Shown here in pieces: positions 1 to 8,922 of a stretch of 64,000 bases of DNA. Both the position numbers and the translations under genes were made by a program. The number at the start of each line of letters is the position of its first letter. Within the stretch, counting starts at the first letter, position 1. The stretch is taken from NCBI GenBank assembly GCA_019634795.1, contig JAHCAR010000002.1, positions 62,001 through 126,000 of the forward strand. The letters are read 5' to 3'. This stretch comes from Dokdonella sp. (GTDB lineage: Bacteria; Pseudomonadota; Gammaproteobacteria; Xanthomonadales; Rhodanobacteraceae). Under the pieces are notes generated by a model. It did not search any database, was not told where the DNA came from, and was given only the letters and a program-made list of their open reading frames with translations.

Positions 1-109
1 AGGCGCGGAAGCGCCCTTGCCCCATCGTGTTGATGAGAGCTTCGGCCATGATGCTGCGCGCCGAATTGCCGGTGCAGAGGATGAGGACGTTATAGATTCT
101 TTCGGTCAT
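1..109 (-). CDS. arsC: Arsenate reductase, LMW protein-tyrosine-phosphatase type (partial)
   Basis: Reading the minus strand from an ATG at 109 gives about 36 residues beginning [19 protein letters not shown], then the window ends. The CTGNSARS loop is the P-loop of the low-molecular-weight tyrosine phosphatase fold used by thioredoxin-coupled arsenate reductases, which reduce As(V) to As(III) in the cytoplasm. The ATG overlaps the stop codon of arsH by four bases (ATGA), so it is co-transcribed and translationally coupled. Only the N-terminus is visible. A general LMW phosphatase is possible, but the ars context makes arsenate reductase far more likely. Confidence 0.88.
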   Translation of the reverse strand, partial: MTERIYNVLILCTGNSARSIMAEALINTMGQGRFRA

Positions 110-873
110 GATGTTTCGCTTTCTGGTAGTGGCTGGGGAGCAATGGCGATGGATGAAAGATCGGTGGCCTCGTCGATGACGTGGCCGGCCGCTTTCCGTT
201 CGGAATAGCGGTCTGTCAGTGCTTCACGGTGCGGCCGTACCAGCGCCGTGAAGCGCACCAGTTCTTCCATCACATCGGCTATTCGGTCGTAGTACGGCGA
301 GGGCTTCATGCGGCCCGCCGCGTCGAACTCTTGGAACGCTTTGGCGATACTCGACTGGTTCGGAATGGTGAACATTCGCATCCAGCGGCCGAGCAGACGC
401 AAGGTGTTCACGGCGTTGAAGCTCTGCGAGCCGCCGGATACCTGCATCACGGCCAGGGTGCGGCCTTGGGTCGGCCGGATGCCGGCCATTTCAAGCGGCA
501 GATGGTCAATCTGCGCCTTCATGACACTGGTAATCTGACCGTGGCGTTCCGGGCTGCACCAGACTTGTCCCTCTGACCACTCGGACAGGGCGCGCAGCTC
601 CTTGACGGCCGGGTGATCGTCGCTTTGCACTTGATCGGGCAACGGCAAATCGGACGGGTCGAAGATGCGTGTTTCTGCGCCAAAGAATTGCAGCAGCCGG
701 GCCGCTTCCTCGACGGCCAGCCGTGAGAACGAGCGGGCGCGCAGCGAGCCATACAGCAGCAGGATACGCACCGGCGGGGCGTCGGGTGCCAGCCCGAGCG
801 CCGGGCGCTCGATGGCAAAGGATTTGTCCAAAGCGGGCAAAGAATCGGGGTCGGAAAGATGGCGAAGTCTCAT
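106..873 (-). CDS. arsH: ArsH, NADPH-dependent FMN reductase of arsenic resistance
   Basis: About 255 residues. The flavodoxin-like NADPH:FMN reductase fold is marked by the phosphate-binding loop [14 protein letters not shown] near residue 40, and the long C-terminal part is typical of ArsH rather than generic FMN reductases. Family members are flavoproteins reported to oxidise trivalent methyl- and aryl-arsenicals, and they sit in ars operons. An upstream in-frame ATG at 915 exists, but the ATG at 873 overlaps the arsR stop codon (ATGA) and gives the normal ArsH N-terminus, so I use 873. Operon order is arsR-arsH-arsC. Confidence 0.93.
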   Translation of the reverse strand: MRLRHLSDPDSLPALDKSFAIERPALGLAPDAPPVRILLLYGSLRARSFSRLAVEEAARLLQFFGAETRIFDPSDLPLPDQVQSDDHPAVKELRALSEWSEGQVWCSPERHGQITSVMKAQIDHLPLEMAGIRPTQGRTLAVMQVSGGSQSFNAVNTLRLLGRWMRMFTIPNQSSIAKAFQEFDAAGRMKPSPYYDRIADVMEELVRFTALVRPHREALTDRYSERKAAGHVIDEATDLSSIAIAPQPLPESETS

Positions 874-1202
874 GCCAACACCTTCCCGGCTTCCGTGGTG
901 CAAGACAGGTTGCACACCTGGCCGCCGCAGCAGTTTTCCGTGAGAAAGGCCACCAGGTTAGTGGCCGTCGAAAAGTTCGCCTCGTAGATCACAAATCGGC
1001 CTTCTTGCCGCGACGTGACCATGCCGGCGTGTGCCAGCTCTTTCAGGTGGAAGGATAGCGAAGACGGCGGGATGCCGGCCGCTTCGCTGATTTTTCCGGC
1101 GGCCATGCCGGCGGGGCCGGCCTGGACGAGAAGCCGGAACACCGCGAGGCGCGATTCTTGAGCGATGGCCGCCAGGGCGGCTACAGCATTTATCGTTTCC
1201 AT
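870..1202 (-). CDS. arsR: ArsR, arsenite-responsive repressor
   Basis: 110 residues with a winged helix-turn-helix (residues about 35-75, including [16 protein letters not shown]). A C-terminal cysteine cluster has Cys91, Cys92, Cys97 and Cys101 ([13 protein letters not shown]). This resembles the Acidithiobacillus ferrooxidans-type ArsR, where As(III) binds C-terminal cysteines, rather than the classic CVC motif in the recognition helix. It should repress the ars operon until As(III) binds. No Shine-Dalgarno sequence precedes the ATG, and a promoter lies almost on top of the start (see 1204-1237). Confidence 0.93.
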   Translation of the reverse strand: METINAVAALAAIAQESRLAVFRLLVQAGPAGMAAGKISEAAGIPPSSLSFHLKELAHAGMVTSRQEGRFVIYEANFSTATNLVAFLTENCCGGQVCNLSCTTEAGKVLA

Positions 1203-1203
1203 G

Positions 1204-1237
1204 TTTCAATAATAGTCGAAATATGGAGTGTGCTCAA
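1204..1237 (-). promoter_or_regulatory. Candidate ars operon promoter and ArsR operator
   Basis: On the minus strand TTGAGC (1232-1237) is separated by exactly 17 bases from TATTAT (1209-1214), a good sigma-70 match. A small imperfect dyad (TTTC ... GAAA, 1204-1221) covers the -10 box and could be the ArsR site. Transcription would begin at about 1202, at or beside the arsR ATG, implying a leaderless message. Confidence 0.55.
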
Positions 1238-1266
1238 TAGCTCATTTAAGCTGTAAAAATGAGCTA
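1238..1266. repeat. Perfect 10-bp inverted repeat between arsR and the resolvase gene
   Basis: TAGCTCATTT (1238-1247) and its exact complement AAATGAGCTA (1257-1266) are separated by 9 bases. It sits upstream of the serine recombinase gene and just upstream of the ars promoter. Resolvase genes usually have their res subsites immediately 5', so this could be a resolvase-binding subsite. It could also be a weak terminator or another operator. Confidence 0.5.
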
Positions 1267-1349
1267 GGCGCATTTAGATCGATATGTGATAAATTGGCCT
1301 GCCAGTTTAAGATGGGTGCATTTGAGTATGCCCAAAGGAGCCCGCAAGT

Positions 1350-2087
1350 ATGCGCAGGACGAAGCCAGTAGCCGCGCCGATGGTGGCGCGGGTCTATCTG
1401 CGCGTCAGCACCGACGCGCAGGACTTGGAACGCCAAGAGGCGATCACTACGGCCGCGAAGGCCGCCGGCTACTACGTCGCCGGCATCTACCGTGAGAAGG
1501 CATCCGGCGCACGCGCCGACCGGCCTGAGCTGCTGCGCATGATCGGCGACCTACAGCCCGGCGAGGTGGTCATTGCCGAGAAGATCGACCGCATCAGCCG
1601 CCTACCTTTGCCCGAGGCCGAGCGCCTGGTGGCCTCGATACAGGCCAAAGGCGCACGCCTGGCCGTCCCTGGCGTGGTCGATCTATCCGACCTGGCGGCC
1701 GAGGCCCAGGGCGTCGCCAAGATCGTGCTGGAAGCCGTGCAGATCATGCTTTTTCGCCTGGCCTTGCAGATGGCCCGCGACGACTACGAGGACAGGCGCG
1801 AACGCCAGCGCCAAGGCATTGAGTTGGCCCGCCAGGCCGGGCGGTACAAGGGCCGCCGTGCTGATCCGAAGCGCCGCGCCCAAGTTGTCGCGCTGCGCAA
1901 GTCCGGCTACAGCATCAACAAGACCGCCGAGCTGGCCGGGTACAGTGCGGCCCAGGTGAAACGGATATGGGCCGAGGTCAGCCAGGCCGAAGCGAAGCAG
2001 CACGGCGCGTTCGTGGAGGACGCATTGACGGAAGCCGATGCCCTGGCCGCTGTCGGCCAGGATGAGCGCCAGGAGGAAAGGGCATGA
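1350..2087 (+). CDS. resG: Serine recombinase (resolvase family) of the island
   Basis: 245 residues. The N-terminal catalytic domain begins VARVYLRVSTDAQDLERQ, with the nucleophile Ser20 in the RVST motif. The DRISRL segment follows, and the C-terminus is a helix-turn-helix (YSINKTAELAGYSAAQVKRI, about 190-210). The protein is a Tn3-type resolvase/invertase with a C-terminal extension of about 40 residues. A second start at 1380 (MVARVYLRVS) would give a more conventional N-terminus. A resolvase next to ars genes and upstream of ISCR2/sul2 fits the published GIsul2 layout, whose resolvase is called resG; that assignment rests on context. Confidence 0.85.
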   Translation: MRRTKPVAAPMVARVYLRVSTDAQDLERQEAITTAAKAAGYYVAGIYREKASGARADRPELLRMIGDLQPGEVVIAEKIDRISRLPLPEAERLVASIQAKGARLAVPGVVDLSDLAAEAQGVAKIVLEAVQIMLFRLALQMARDDYEDRRERQRQGIELARQAGRYKGRRADPKRRAQVVALRKSGYSINKTAELAGYSAAQVKRIWAEVSQAEAKQHGAFVEDALTEADALAAVGQDERQEERA

Positions 2088-2308
2088 AGAAGCCGAACCA
2101 AGACGACGAGCCGTTTTTCATCACCGAGGAGATTGCGGCCGAAATGATCGCCGGCGGCTATGAGTTCGAGCTGCCGCCCATTCCTTGCACCATCCGCCTA
2201 CGCGACGTGCTGGAGCGCATGACCGATGCTGAGCTAGCATTGCAGCCGGGCGAGATCGCCGACCAGGAGCGTGAACGCTGCCGGCGCAAGCCGTGTTCAA
2301 CCTCATGA
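2084..2308 (+). CDS. Small protein coupled to the resolvase gene, unknown function
   Basis: 74 residues starting MKKPNQDDEPFFITEEIAAEM. The ATG overlaps the resolvase stop codon (ATGA), so the pair is translationally coupled. The protein is acidic, lacks transmembrane or signal features, and has a charged C-terminal stretch (DQERERCRRKPCSTS). Its end lies only seven bases before the 17-bp element at the island terminus, so the last residues may come from recombination-site sequence. I recognise no domain. It may be an accessory factor of the island. Confidence 0.55.
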   Translation: MKKPNQDDEPFFITEEIAAEMIAGGYEFELPPIPCTIRLRDVLERMTDAELALQPGEIADQERERCRRKPCSTS

Positions 2309-2314
2309 TCTGGT

Positions 2315-2409
2315 CATGGTATTTTTCATGGCACTGAGCCTGATAGTTCTTGCAAATTGTTGTCACTAAAGGGTTTTGTGTGCTTGTTTACAATCGAGTG
2401 GGAGTGACG
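2315..2409 (+). repeat. Internal island end / attachment-site-like sequence (guaA 3' end copy)
   Basis: Contains CATGGTATTTTTCATGG (2315-2331) and, starting 68 bp later, a 27-bp block (2383-2409) whose core GAGTGGGAGTGA encodes the last residues of guaA (E-W-E-stop). Both blocks recur with identical 68-bp spacing at 5607-5623 and 5675-5701; the second copy differs by one base in the 27-bp block. This is the right-end signature of a guaA-targeting island. Its presence inside the acquired region, directly against the ISCR2 end, implies either a second stacked element or a duplicated end. Confidence 0.75.
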
Positions 2410-4247
2410 GGCACTGGCTGGCAATGTCTAGCAACGGCAGGCATTTCGGCTGAGGGTAAAAGAACTTTCCGCTAAGCGATAGACTGTATGTAAACACAGT
2501 ATTGCAAGGACGCGGAACATGCCTCATGTGGCGGCCAGGACGGCCAGCCGGGATCGGGATACTGGTCGTTACCAGAGCCACCGACCCGAGCAAACCCTTC
2601 TCTATCAGATCGTTGACGAGTATTACCCGGCATTCGCTGCGCTTATGGCAGAGCAGGGAAAGGAATTGCCGGGCTATGTGCAACGGGAATTTGAAGAATT
2701 TCTCCAATGCGGGCGGCTGGAGCATGGCTTTCTACGGGTTCGCTGCGAGTCTTGCCACGCCGAGCACCTGGTCGCTTTCAGCTGTAAGCGTCGCGGTTTC
2801 TGCCCGAGCTGTGGGGCGCGGCGGATGGCCGAAAGTGCCGCCTTGCTGGTTGATGAAGTACTGCCTGAACAACCCATGCGTCAGTGGGTGTTGAGCTTCC
2901 CGTTTCAGCTGCGTTTCCTGTTTGCCAGCCGGCCCGAGATCATGGGGTGGGTGCTGGGCATCGTTTACCGCGTCATTGCCACGCACCTGGTCAAGAAAGC
3001 GGGCCATACCCACCAAGTGGCCAAGACGGGCGCGGTCACCCTGATCCAGCGTTTTGGATCGGCGCTCAATCTGAATGTTCACTTCCACATGCTGTTTCTC
3101 GACGGTGTGTATGTCGAGCAATCCCACGGCTCAGCGCGTTTCCGCTGGGTCAAGGCGCCGACCAGCCCAGAGCTCACCCAGCTGACGCACACCATCGCCC
3201 ACCGGGTGGGTCGCTATCTGGAACGGCAAGGCCTGCTGGAACGGGATGTCGAAAACAGCTATCTGGCCTCGGATGCGGTGGATGACGACCCGATGACACC
3301 CCTGCTGGGGCACTCGATCACTTACCGTATCGCTGTCGGTTCACAGGCGGGGCGAAAGGTGTTCACTTTGCAAACTCTGCCGACCAGTGGTGATCCGTTC
3401 GGTGACGGGATTGGCAAGGTAGCCGGGTCCAGCCTGCACGCCGGCGTGGCGGCCAGGGCCGATGAACGCAAGAAGCTCGAACGGCTGTGCCGGTACATCA
3501 GCCGCCCGGCGGTATCCGAGAAGCGGCTGTCGTTAACACGAGGCGGCAACGTGCGCTACCAGCTCAAGACGCCGTACCGGGACGGCACCACGCACGTCAT
3601 TTTCGAACCATTGGATTTCATTGCAAGGCTGGCCGCCCTGGTACCGAAGCCCAGAGTCAACCTAACCCGCTTCCACGGGGTGTTCGCACCCAACAGTCGG
3701 CACCGGGCGTTGGTCACGCCGGCAAAACGGGGCAGGGGCAACAAGGTCAGGGTGGCTGATGAACCGGCAACACCAGCACAACGGCGAGCGTCGATGACAT
3801 GGGCGCAACGGCTCAAGCGTGTTTTCAATATCGACATCGAGACCTGCAGCGGCTGCGGCGGCGCCATGAAAGTCATCGCCTGCATTGAAGACCCTATAGT
3901 GATCAAGCAGATCCTTGATCACCTGAAGCACAAAGCCGAAACCAGCGGGACCAGGGCGTTACCCGAAAGCCGGGCGCCACCGGCTGAGCTGCTCCTGGGT
4001 CTGTTTGACTGACGAGCCTGAAGGCCAACGATACCAATCAAAATGCTGCGTTCACAGCGCCGCGGCAGGGATCCGCCGTGCTGGTTGTCGGAAAAGGAGC
4101 CGCTAGTGGGAAAGAGGAGGGTAAATTTTCAGCGTTGCTGGCTCCCCGTCAGCCGGATTGGGTTGCATCGCAGGGGTGTCGAAAGAGTCAACTGCGGTCC
4201 AAAGCTGTTGGACTTGGGTGAAAAGGGCGTTTATTCTTCCTATACGT
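2410..4247 (+). mobile_element. ISCR2 (CR2), IS91-like rolling-circle element
   Basis: The right (oriIS) boundary is placed at about 4247, where the glmM reading frame is abruptly interrupted next to TTCCTATACGTTG. Subtracting the usual ISCR2 length of about 1.85 kb puts the left (terIS) end at about 2400, which coincides with the end of the att-like block at 2409. The element contains one complete transposase gene. IS91-like elements have no inverted terminal repeats and make no target duplication, consistent with what is seen. ISCR elements can mobilise adjacent DNA by one-ended transposition. Confidence 0.8.
2519..4012 (+). CDS. rcr2: ISCR2 rolling-circle transposase
   Basis: 497 residues, matching the known ISCR2 transposase length. 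An N-terminal cysteine-rich zinc-binding region (CESCH ... CKRRGFCPSCGARRM, about 76-105) precedes the HUH-type metal motif within LNVHFHMLFLDGVY (about residue 185). A conserved tyrosine segment, CRYISRPAVSEKRL, follows near 325, and a second CSGCGG zinc motif lies near the C-terminus. It nicks DNA at oriIS and drives rolling-circle transposition. AAGGA lies upstream of the ATG. The frame is intact, so the element could be active. Confidence 0.95.
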   Translation: MPHVAARTASRDRDTGRYQSHRPEQTLLYQIVDEYYPAFAALMAEQGKELPGYVQREFEEFLQCGRLEHGFLRVRCESCHAEHLVAFSCKRRGFCPSCGARRMAESAALLVDEVLPEQPMRQWVLSFPFQLRFLFASRPEIMGWVLGIVYRVIATHLVKKAGHTHQVAKTGAVTLIQRFGSALNLNVHFHMLFLDGVYVEQSHGSARFRWVKAPTSPELTQLTHTIAHRVGRYLERQGLLERDVENSYLASDAVDDDPMTPLLGHSITYRIAVGSQAGRKVFTLQTLPTSGDPFGDGIGKVAGSSLHAGVAARADERKKLERLCRYISRPAVSEKRLSLTRGGNVRYQLKTPYRDGTTHVIFEPLDFIARLAALVPKPRVNLTRFHGVFAPNSRHRALVTPAKRGRGNKVRVADEPATPAQRRASMTWAQRLKRVFNIDIETCSGCGGAMKVIACIEDPIVIKQILDHLKHKAETSGTRALPESRAPPAELLLGLFD

Positions 4248-4490
4248 TGTCGGCAGCGGGCCAAAAAGGAATACGTCCATGCCCATCGAGGTGAAACCGG
4301 CTGTGAGCGCGGGTTCAAGCATATAGCCCGACAGGCGCGTATCCTTGCCGATCACGACACGATGGCGGTGGTCACCGCGACGAAAGACACGGCCAGCCGC
4401 CATGCCGACGCGCAAGGCGGTTTCCGCCGTCATCGCGCCTTCGTTGGCTTTGCCACGAATACCGTCTGTGCCGAAATATTTGCGCACCAT
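4248..4490 (-). pseudogene. glmM: Truncated phosphoglucosamine mutase (delta-glmM)
   Basis: The minus strand from 4490 encodes 81 residues of a GlmM N-terminus ([15 protein letters not shown] ... [11 protein letters not shown] ... FGPLPT). The match stops and the frame runs into ISCR2 sequence, ending at 4188. The catalytic serine loop and everything after it are missing, so no enzyme is made. The arrangement sul2 then glmM on one strand preserves the folP-glmM operon order of the chromosomal ancestor of sul2. ISCR2 insertion or one-ended transposition made the truncation. Confidence 0.93.
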
Positions 4491-4576
4491 AAGGTCGATT
4501 ATCCTGTCGTCGGGTCGCCCTCAAAGGGGACATGCCTGCTGAACCGCGAATATAGAGAAATATCCCGAATGTGCAG

Positions 4577-5392
4577 TTAACGAATTCTTGCGGTTTCTTT
4601 CAGCGCCGCCAATACCGCCAGCCCGTCGCGCAAGGGGCGCGGCTCGTGTGTGCGGATGAAGTCAGCTCCACCTGCGGCGGCGGCAAGCTCTGCAGCGAGT
4701 GTCGCGGCCCCGACATCCCCCGGACCACGGCCTGTGAGCGCGCGCAGAAAGGATTTGCGCGAAACAGACAGAAGCACCGGCAAATCGAAGCGCAGCCGCA
4801 ATTCATCGAACCGCGCCAGCACCGAGAGCGAGGTTTCGGGAGCAGCCCCCAGAAAAAACCCCATGCCGGGATCAAGGACAAGGCGGTTGCGTTTGATACC
4901 GGCACCCGTCAGCGCCGCGATGCGCGCGTCAAAGAACGCCGCAATGTGATCCATGATGTCGCCAGCGGGTGCCTCGCGCCGATCTGCCTGCCCGTCTTGC
5001 ACCGAATGCATAACGACGAGTTTGGCAGATGATTTCGCCAATTGCGGATAGAACGCAGCGTCTGGAAAACCGCGAATATCATTGAGATAGGCCACACCAC
5101 GCGACAAGGCATAGGCTTGCGTCGCGGGTTGATAACTGTCGAGCGAGACGGGAATGCCATCTGCCTTGAGCGCGTCCAGCACCGGCGCGATACGCGCGAT
5201 TTCTGTGTCGGACGAAACAGGCGCGGCGTCGGGATTGCTGGATGCCGGACCGAGGTCGATCACATCTGCCCCCTCGGCCATCAGCTTACGCGCCTGCGCA
5301 ATGGCTGCGTCTGGCGCCAGATACCGGCCTCCATCGGAGAAACTGTCCGAGGTTATGTTGACGATGCCGAAAATGATGAGCGATTTATTCAT
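4577..5392 (-). CDS. sul2: Sul2, sulfonamide-resistant dihydropteroate synthase
   Basis: 271 residues, the full length of Sul2, and matching the reference sequence as I recall it. Dihydropteroate synthase landmarks are present: GIVNITSDSFSDGG for pterin/diphosphate binding, DLGPASSNP, VLDPGMGFF and LLSVSRKSFLRAL. The enzyme condenses the pterin diphosphate with p-aminobenzoate in folate synthesis but discriminates against sulfonamides, giving resistance. It lies 86 bp upstream of the glmM fragment on the same strand. Transcription starts from the AT-rich leader at 5400-5445. There are no frameshifts or premature stops. Confidence 0.97.
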   Translation of the reverse strand: MNKSLIIFGIVNITSDSFSDGGRYLAPDAAIAQARKLMAEGADVIDLGPASSNPDAAPVSSDTEIARIAPVLDALKADGIPVSLDSYQPATQAYALSRGVAYLNDIRGFPDAAFYPQLAKSSAKLVVMHSVQDGQADRREAPAGDIMDHIAAFFDARIAALTGAGIKRNRLVLDPGMGFFLGAAPETSLSVLARFDELRLRFDLPVLLSVSRKSFLRALTGRGPGDVGAATLAAELAAAAGGADFIRTHEPRPLRDGLAVLAALKETARIR

Positions 5393-5443
5393 GGGGGCTT
5401 CTATAATAATAATAATCGAGCATGAGTCTCATACGGATGCTCG
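5393..5443 (-). promoter_or_regulatory. sul2 leader with trinucleotide run and hairpin
   Basis: Directly upstream of sul2 (minus strand) is an ATT/ATA trinucleotide run (5404-5416). Beyond it an inverted repeat CGAGCAT/ATGCTCG (5417-5423 and 5437-5443) contains a nested palindrome ATGAGTCTCAT. The AT-rich run offers -10-like sequences (TATTAT/TATAGA), but no convincing -35 is visible. It is probably the sul2 promoter and leader region. The rest of 5444-5606 contains no gene that I can recognise. Confidence 0.4.
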
Positions 5444-5606
5444 GGTCGAAAGGGAATCCCCAGGCGAGTAACCTGTTTGCGGTGATCCATTAGCTGCAGG
5501 AGCAGAAGAGCATACATCTGGAAGCAAAGCCAGGAAAGCGGCCTATGGAGCTGTGCGGCAGCGCTCAGTAGGCAATTTTTCAAAATATTGTTAAGCCTTT
5601 TCTGAG

Positions 5607-6186
<580 letters not shown>

Positions 6187-6202
6187 ACCAGGCCGGGGCA
6201 GG

Positions 6203-7015
6203 TCAGTCGATCGGGCGGCGGAAATCGAGATCGTAACGGGTGCCGCCAGTCAGCGAGTGCAGGCGCATGTTGGTGATCCGGATCGGTGCGCCGGGTTCGA
6301 GTTCGGCGGCATTGGAGTCGGCCATCTCGCTTGGATCGATCATCGTGACGCCGCCGCTGCCGATCACCTCCATGACGTTGTCGGGGCCGATGATCGCCAC
6401 CGTCGAGGCATCGATGCCGACGCCGAGGGCGAACGGATTCAGCGCCAGCGCGGCGAGCAGTCGGCCGAGGCGGTCGCTGGCATGGCCGCCCTGGTCGATC
6501 AGCACGCGGTTGGTCAGGCCGAGGCCCGGCGCCAGCGATGCGCTGCCGACCCGCGGCGTCGGACCCTGGGTGCCGGAGGCGAGCATGTGTTCGCAGAGTA
6601 CGGCCGCGCCGGCACCGATCCCGCAGACCGGCATGCCGGCCGCATTGCGCTTGCGCAACAGCCGGGCCAGGGTGGTGCCACCGATCAGGGTACTCAATTT
6701 GAGCGGCTGCTCGGCATACAGGATCACCATGTCGGCCTGCTCGACCAGATCGAGCAGCTGGCGCTGTTCGGCGCTGGCGCGCGAGGTCAGGGCATGCCGA
6801 TGCAGCTGCGAACTGCCGGCCGCGGTCAGCATGGCCTCGAGTTCGATGTCGTCGTCGTCGGACTGGTCTGGCGCCGAAACCAGAACCAGGCGTGGCGAGT
6901 CGCCGACCATGCCGATGATGCGCGCCAGCAGTTGCGGCGTGCGCTGGTTCGACGGCAGTTCGCCGCAGGCGATGATCGAGCCACGGTTGCGTTCGGGGGC
7001 GAGTTTGGCGGGCAC
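6203..7015 (-). CDS. Cyanophycinase-like protein lacking the catalytic serine
   Basis: 270 residues with the overall peptidase S51/cyanophycinase pattern: ILYAEQPLKLSTLIGGT, then CGIGAGAAVL, DQGGHASDRLGRLLAALALN and LGVGIDASTV. Active cyanophycinases have GTSAGA with a nucleophilic Ser, GGDQ/GGNQ, DQHF and GIDEDTA. Here the Ser position is Gly134 (GIGAGA), the GGNQ loop is AEQ, the DQHF His is displaced and the Glu of GIDEDTA is Ala. It is cytoplasmic, with no signal peptide, and no cyanophycin synthetase is nearby. It is probably a non-catalytic family member, and the substrate is unknown. Confidence 0.7.
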   Translation of the reverse strand: MPAKLAPERNRGSIIACGELPSNQRTPQLLARIIGMVGDSPRLVLVSAPDQSDDDDIELEAMLTAAGSSQLHRHALTSRASAEQRQLLDLVEQADMVILYAEQPLKLSTLIGGTTLARLLRKRNAAGMPVCGIGAGAAVLCEHMLASGTQGPTPRVGSASLAPGLGLTNRVLIDQGGHASDRLGRLLAALALNPFALGVGIDASTVAIIGPDNVMEVIGSGGVTMIDPSEMADSNAAELEPGAPIRITNMRLHSLTGGTRYDLDFRRPID

Positions 7016-7109
7016 GCGGTCGCTTCCTGAAGGGGAACCCGATACTACACCGCAGATCCGGACATGTATCGGGATCGAGTCCGACAGCGCTTCCGGGCAA
7101 TGCGGGCAA

Positions 7110-7311
7110 GAGCATCGCGCGTGAACGCGCTCCTACGGAAGGCGGCGATTGCGTGACGCGGGCTTCGTGGGCGGGCGATGGGCGGCCGCTTCATTGTAGG
7201 AGCAGCATCAGCCGCGATGCCTTTTCCCGCAACATGGCCAACAGCATCGCGCGTGAACGAGCTCCTACGGAGGGCGGCGATTGTGTGACGCGGGCTTCGT
7301 GGGCGGGCGGT
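7110..7311. repeat. Direct 69-bp repeats with REP-like arms in the 7016-7376 intergenic region
   Basis: Segments 7112-7180 and 7243-7311 are about 69-bp direct repeats with a handful of mismatches, 131 bp apart. Each starts with a GCATCGCGCGTGAACG-CTCCTAC arm. Between them GTAGGAGCAGCATCAGCCGC (7196-7215) and the following GATGC form an inverted relative of that arm. These are REP-like palindromes of the type common in Lysobacterales intergenic regions. No gene is evident in 7016-7376. Confidence 0.75.
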
Positions 7312-7376
7312 GGGTGGGGCGGGCCTTGAGGGTAGACGGAGAGGCGAAGTCGATGGCGCCTGTCGGGACACCCGTT

Positions 7377-8273
7377 TCACTGGCTCGCGCGTGCGACCTT
7401 GCTCGAGGTTTCGCGGCCGAGCTGCTGCGACAGCCAAAGTCCGGTCTCGACCAGCTTGTCGAGGTCGATGCCGGTAGCGATGCCCATGCCTTCGAGCATG
7501 TAGACCACGTCCTCGCTGGCGACGTTGCCGGTGGCGCCCTTGGCGTAGGGGCAGCCGCCGGTGCCCGAGACGGCGCTGTCGACGACGGCCACGCCCTCCT
7601 CGAGGCAGGCCAGCACGTTGGCCAGGGCCTGTCCGCGGGTGTCGTGGAAATGCACGGCCAGGGCCTGCATCGGCACTTCGGCCGCGACCGCGAGCAGCAT
7701 CTCGCGCGCCTTCTTCGGCGTGCCGATGCCGATCGTGTCGCCGAGCGAGATTTCGTAGCAGCCCGCGGCATGCATGCGCCGGGCCACGCGGACGACGTCG
7801 GCCAACGGCACTTCGCCCTGGTAGGGACAGCCGAGCACGGTCGAGACGTAGCCGCGCACCCGGACCCCGTCGGCGTTGGCGCGTTCGAGCACGGGGCGGA
7901 AGCGCTCGATCGATTCGTCGATCGAGGCATTGATGTTCTTGCGATTGAAGGCCTCCGAAGCCGCGCTGAACACGGCGACTTCGCTGGCGCCGACCGCACG
8001 GGCGCGCTCGTAGCCCTGCTCGTTGGGCACCAGCACCGGATAGCGGATGCCGGGCCGCTTGCGGATCGCGGCGAAGACCTCGGCGGCATCGGCCAGCTGC
8101 GGTACCCACTTCGGGCTGACGAAGCTGGTCGCTTCGATCATGCGCAGGCCGGTTTGCGAGAGACGATCGATCAATTCGACCTTGGTCGCCGCCGGAATGA
8201 TCGTCTTCTCGTTCTGCAGGCCGTCACGCGGCCCGACCTCGACGATGCGCACGCTGGCAGCCTGGGCGCTCAC
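7377..8273 (-). CDS. mvaB: Hydroxymethylglutaryl-CoA lyase
   Basis: 298 residues of the HMGL-like TIM barrel. It starts [15 protein letters not shown] (metal/substrate loop), has HFHDTRGQA for the metal-binding HxH, and has the HMG-CoA lyase signature around [19 protein letters not shown] with the active-site Cys. It cleaves HMG-CoA into acetyl-CoA and acetoacetate, the last step of leucine catabolism (LiuE). Its start overlaps the upstream lipoprotein gene by four bases, so it is translated from the liuC-liuD-lipoprotein-mvaB transcript. Confidence 0.95.
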   Translation of the reverse strand: MSAQAASVRIVEVGPRDGLQNEKTIIPAATKVELIDRLSQTGLRMIEATSFVSPKWVPQLADAAEVFAAIRKRPGIRYPVLVPNEQGYERARAVGASEVAVFSAASEAFNRKNINASIDESIERFRPVLERANADGVRVRGYVSTVLGCPYQGEVPLADVVRVARRMHAAGCYEISLGDTIGIGTPKKAREMLLAVAAEVPMQALAVHFHDTRGQALANVLACLEEGVAVVDSAVSGTGGCPYAKGATGNVASEDVVYMLEGMGIATGIDLDKLVETGLWLSQQLGRETSSKVARASQ

Positions 8274-8922
8274 GGCTTGGCGGCCTTGCGCCTGGCCGTG
8301 CGCTTGCGCTCGTAATCATCGAGGCTGAGCGGGATCTTCTTGACCTCGGCGCCGGGCTTGGCTTCGAACAGGTCGTACTTGCGCAGGATTTCGAGGATGC
8401 GCGCGCGATCGCCCTTGACGTAAACGTGCAGGTCGTTCTTGCTGCTGTCGATGGTGCCTTCGAGATCCTTGTCGAGGATGCGATGGGCGACGCGCGTGGA
8501 ATCGATGCTGTAGATCTTCATGCGCTCGCCCTTCAGTTCGTAGCGGGCGAGGTAGAAGGATTTTTCGGGTACCGGATCGACGCCATGCACGGGCTCGACC
8601 TTGACCACGCCCGAGAGCTGGTTGTCGGCGACGACCAGATAGTCCTTGCCGTGGTCATGCACGAAGTTCAGCGGAATGTGGATCAGTTTCGGCGGACCGT
8701 CCTTCTCGGGGCGCTCGATCATCTGGAACTGGCACTCGGGATCGACCAGGAAGGCCAGTTCGTCGGGCTCGTCCTTCGATGCGCTCTCGGAGGCGTCGAC
8801 CCAGAGCCCCTTCCAGCGTGCGTCGCAGGCTTCGATGTGGTCGCCCGGCGGCGATTCGAATCGGGTCTCGGTGCAGGCGCCGAGGGCCAGCAGCAGGCAA
8901 CTGCCCAGAACAAGTTTCAGGT

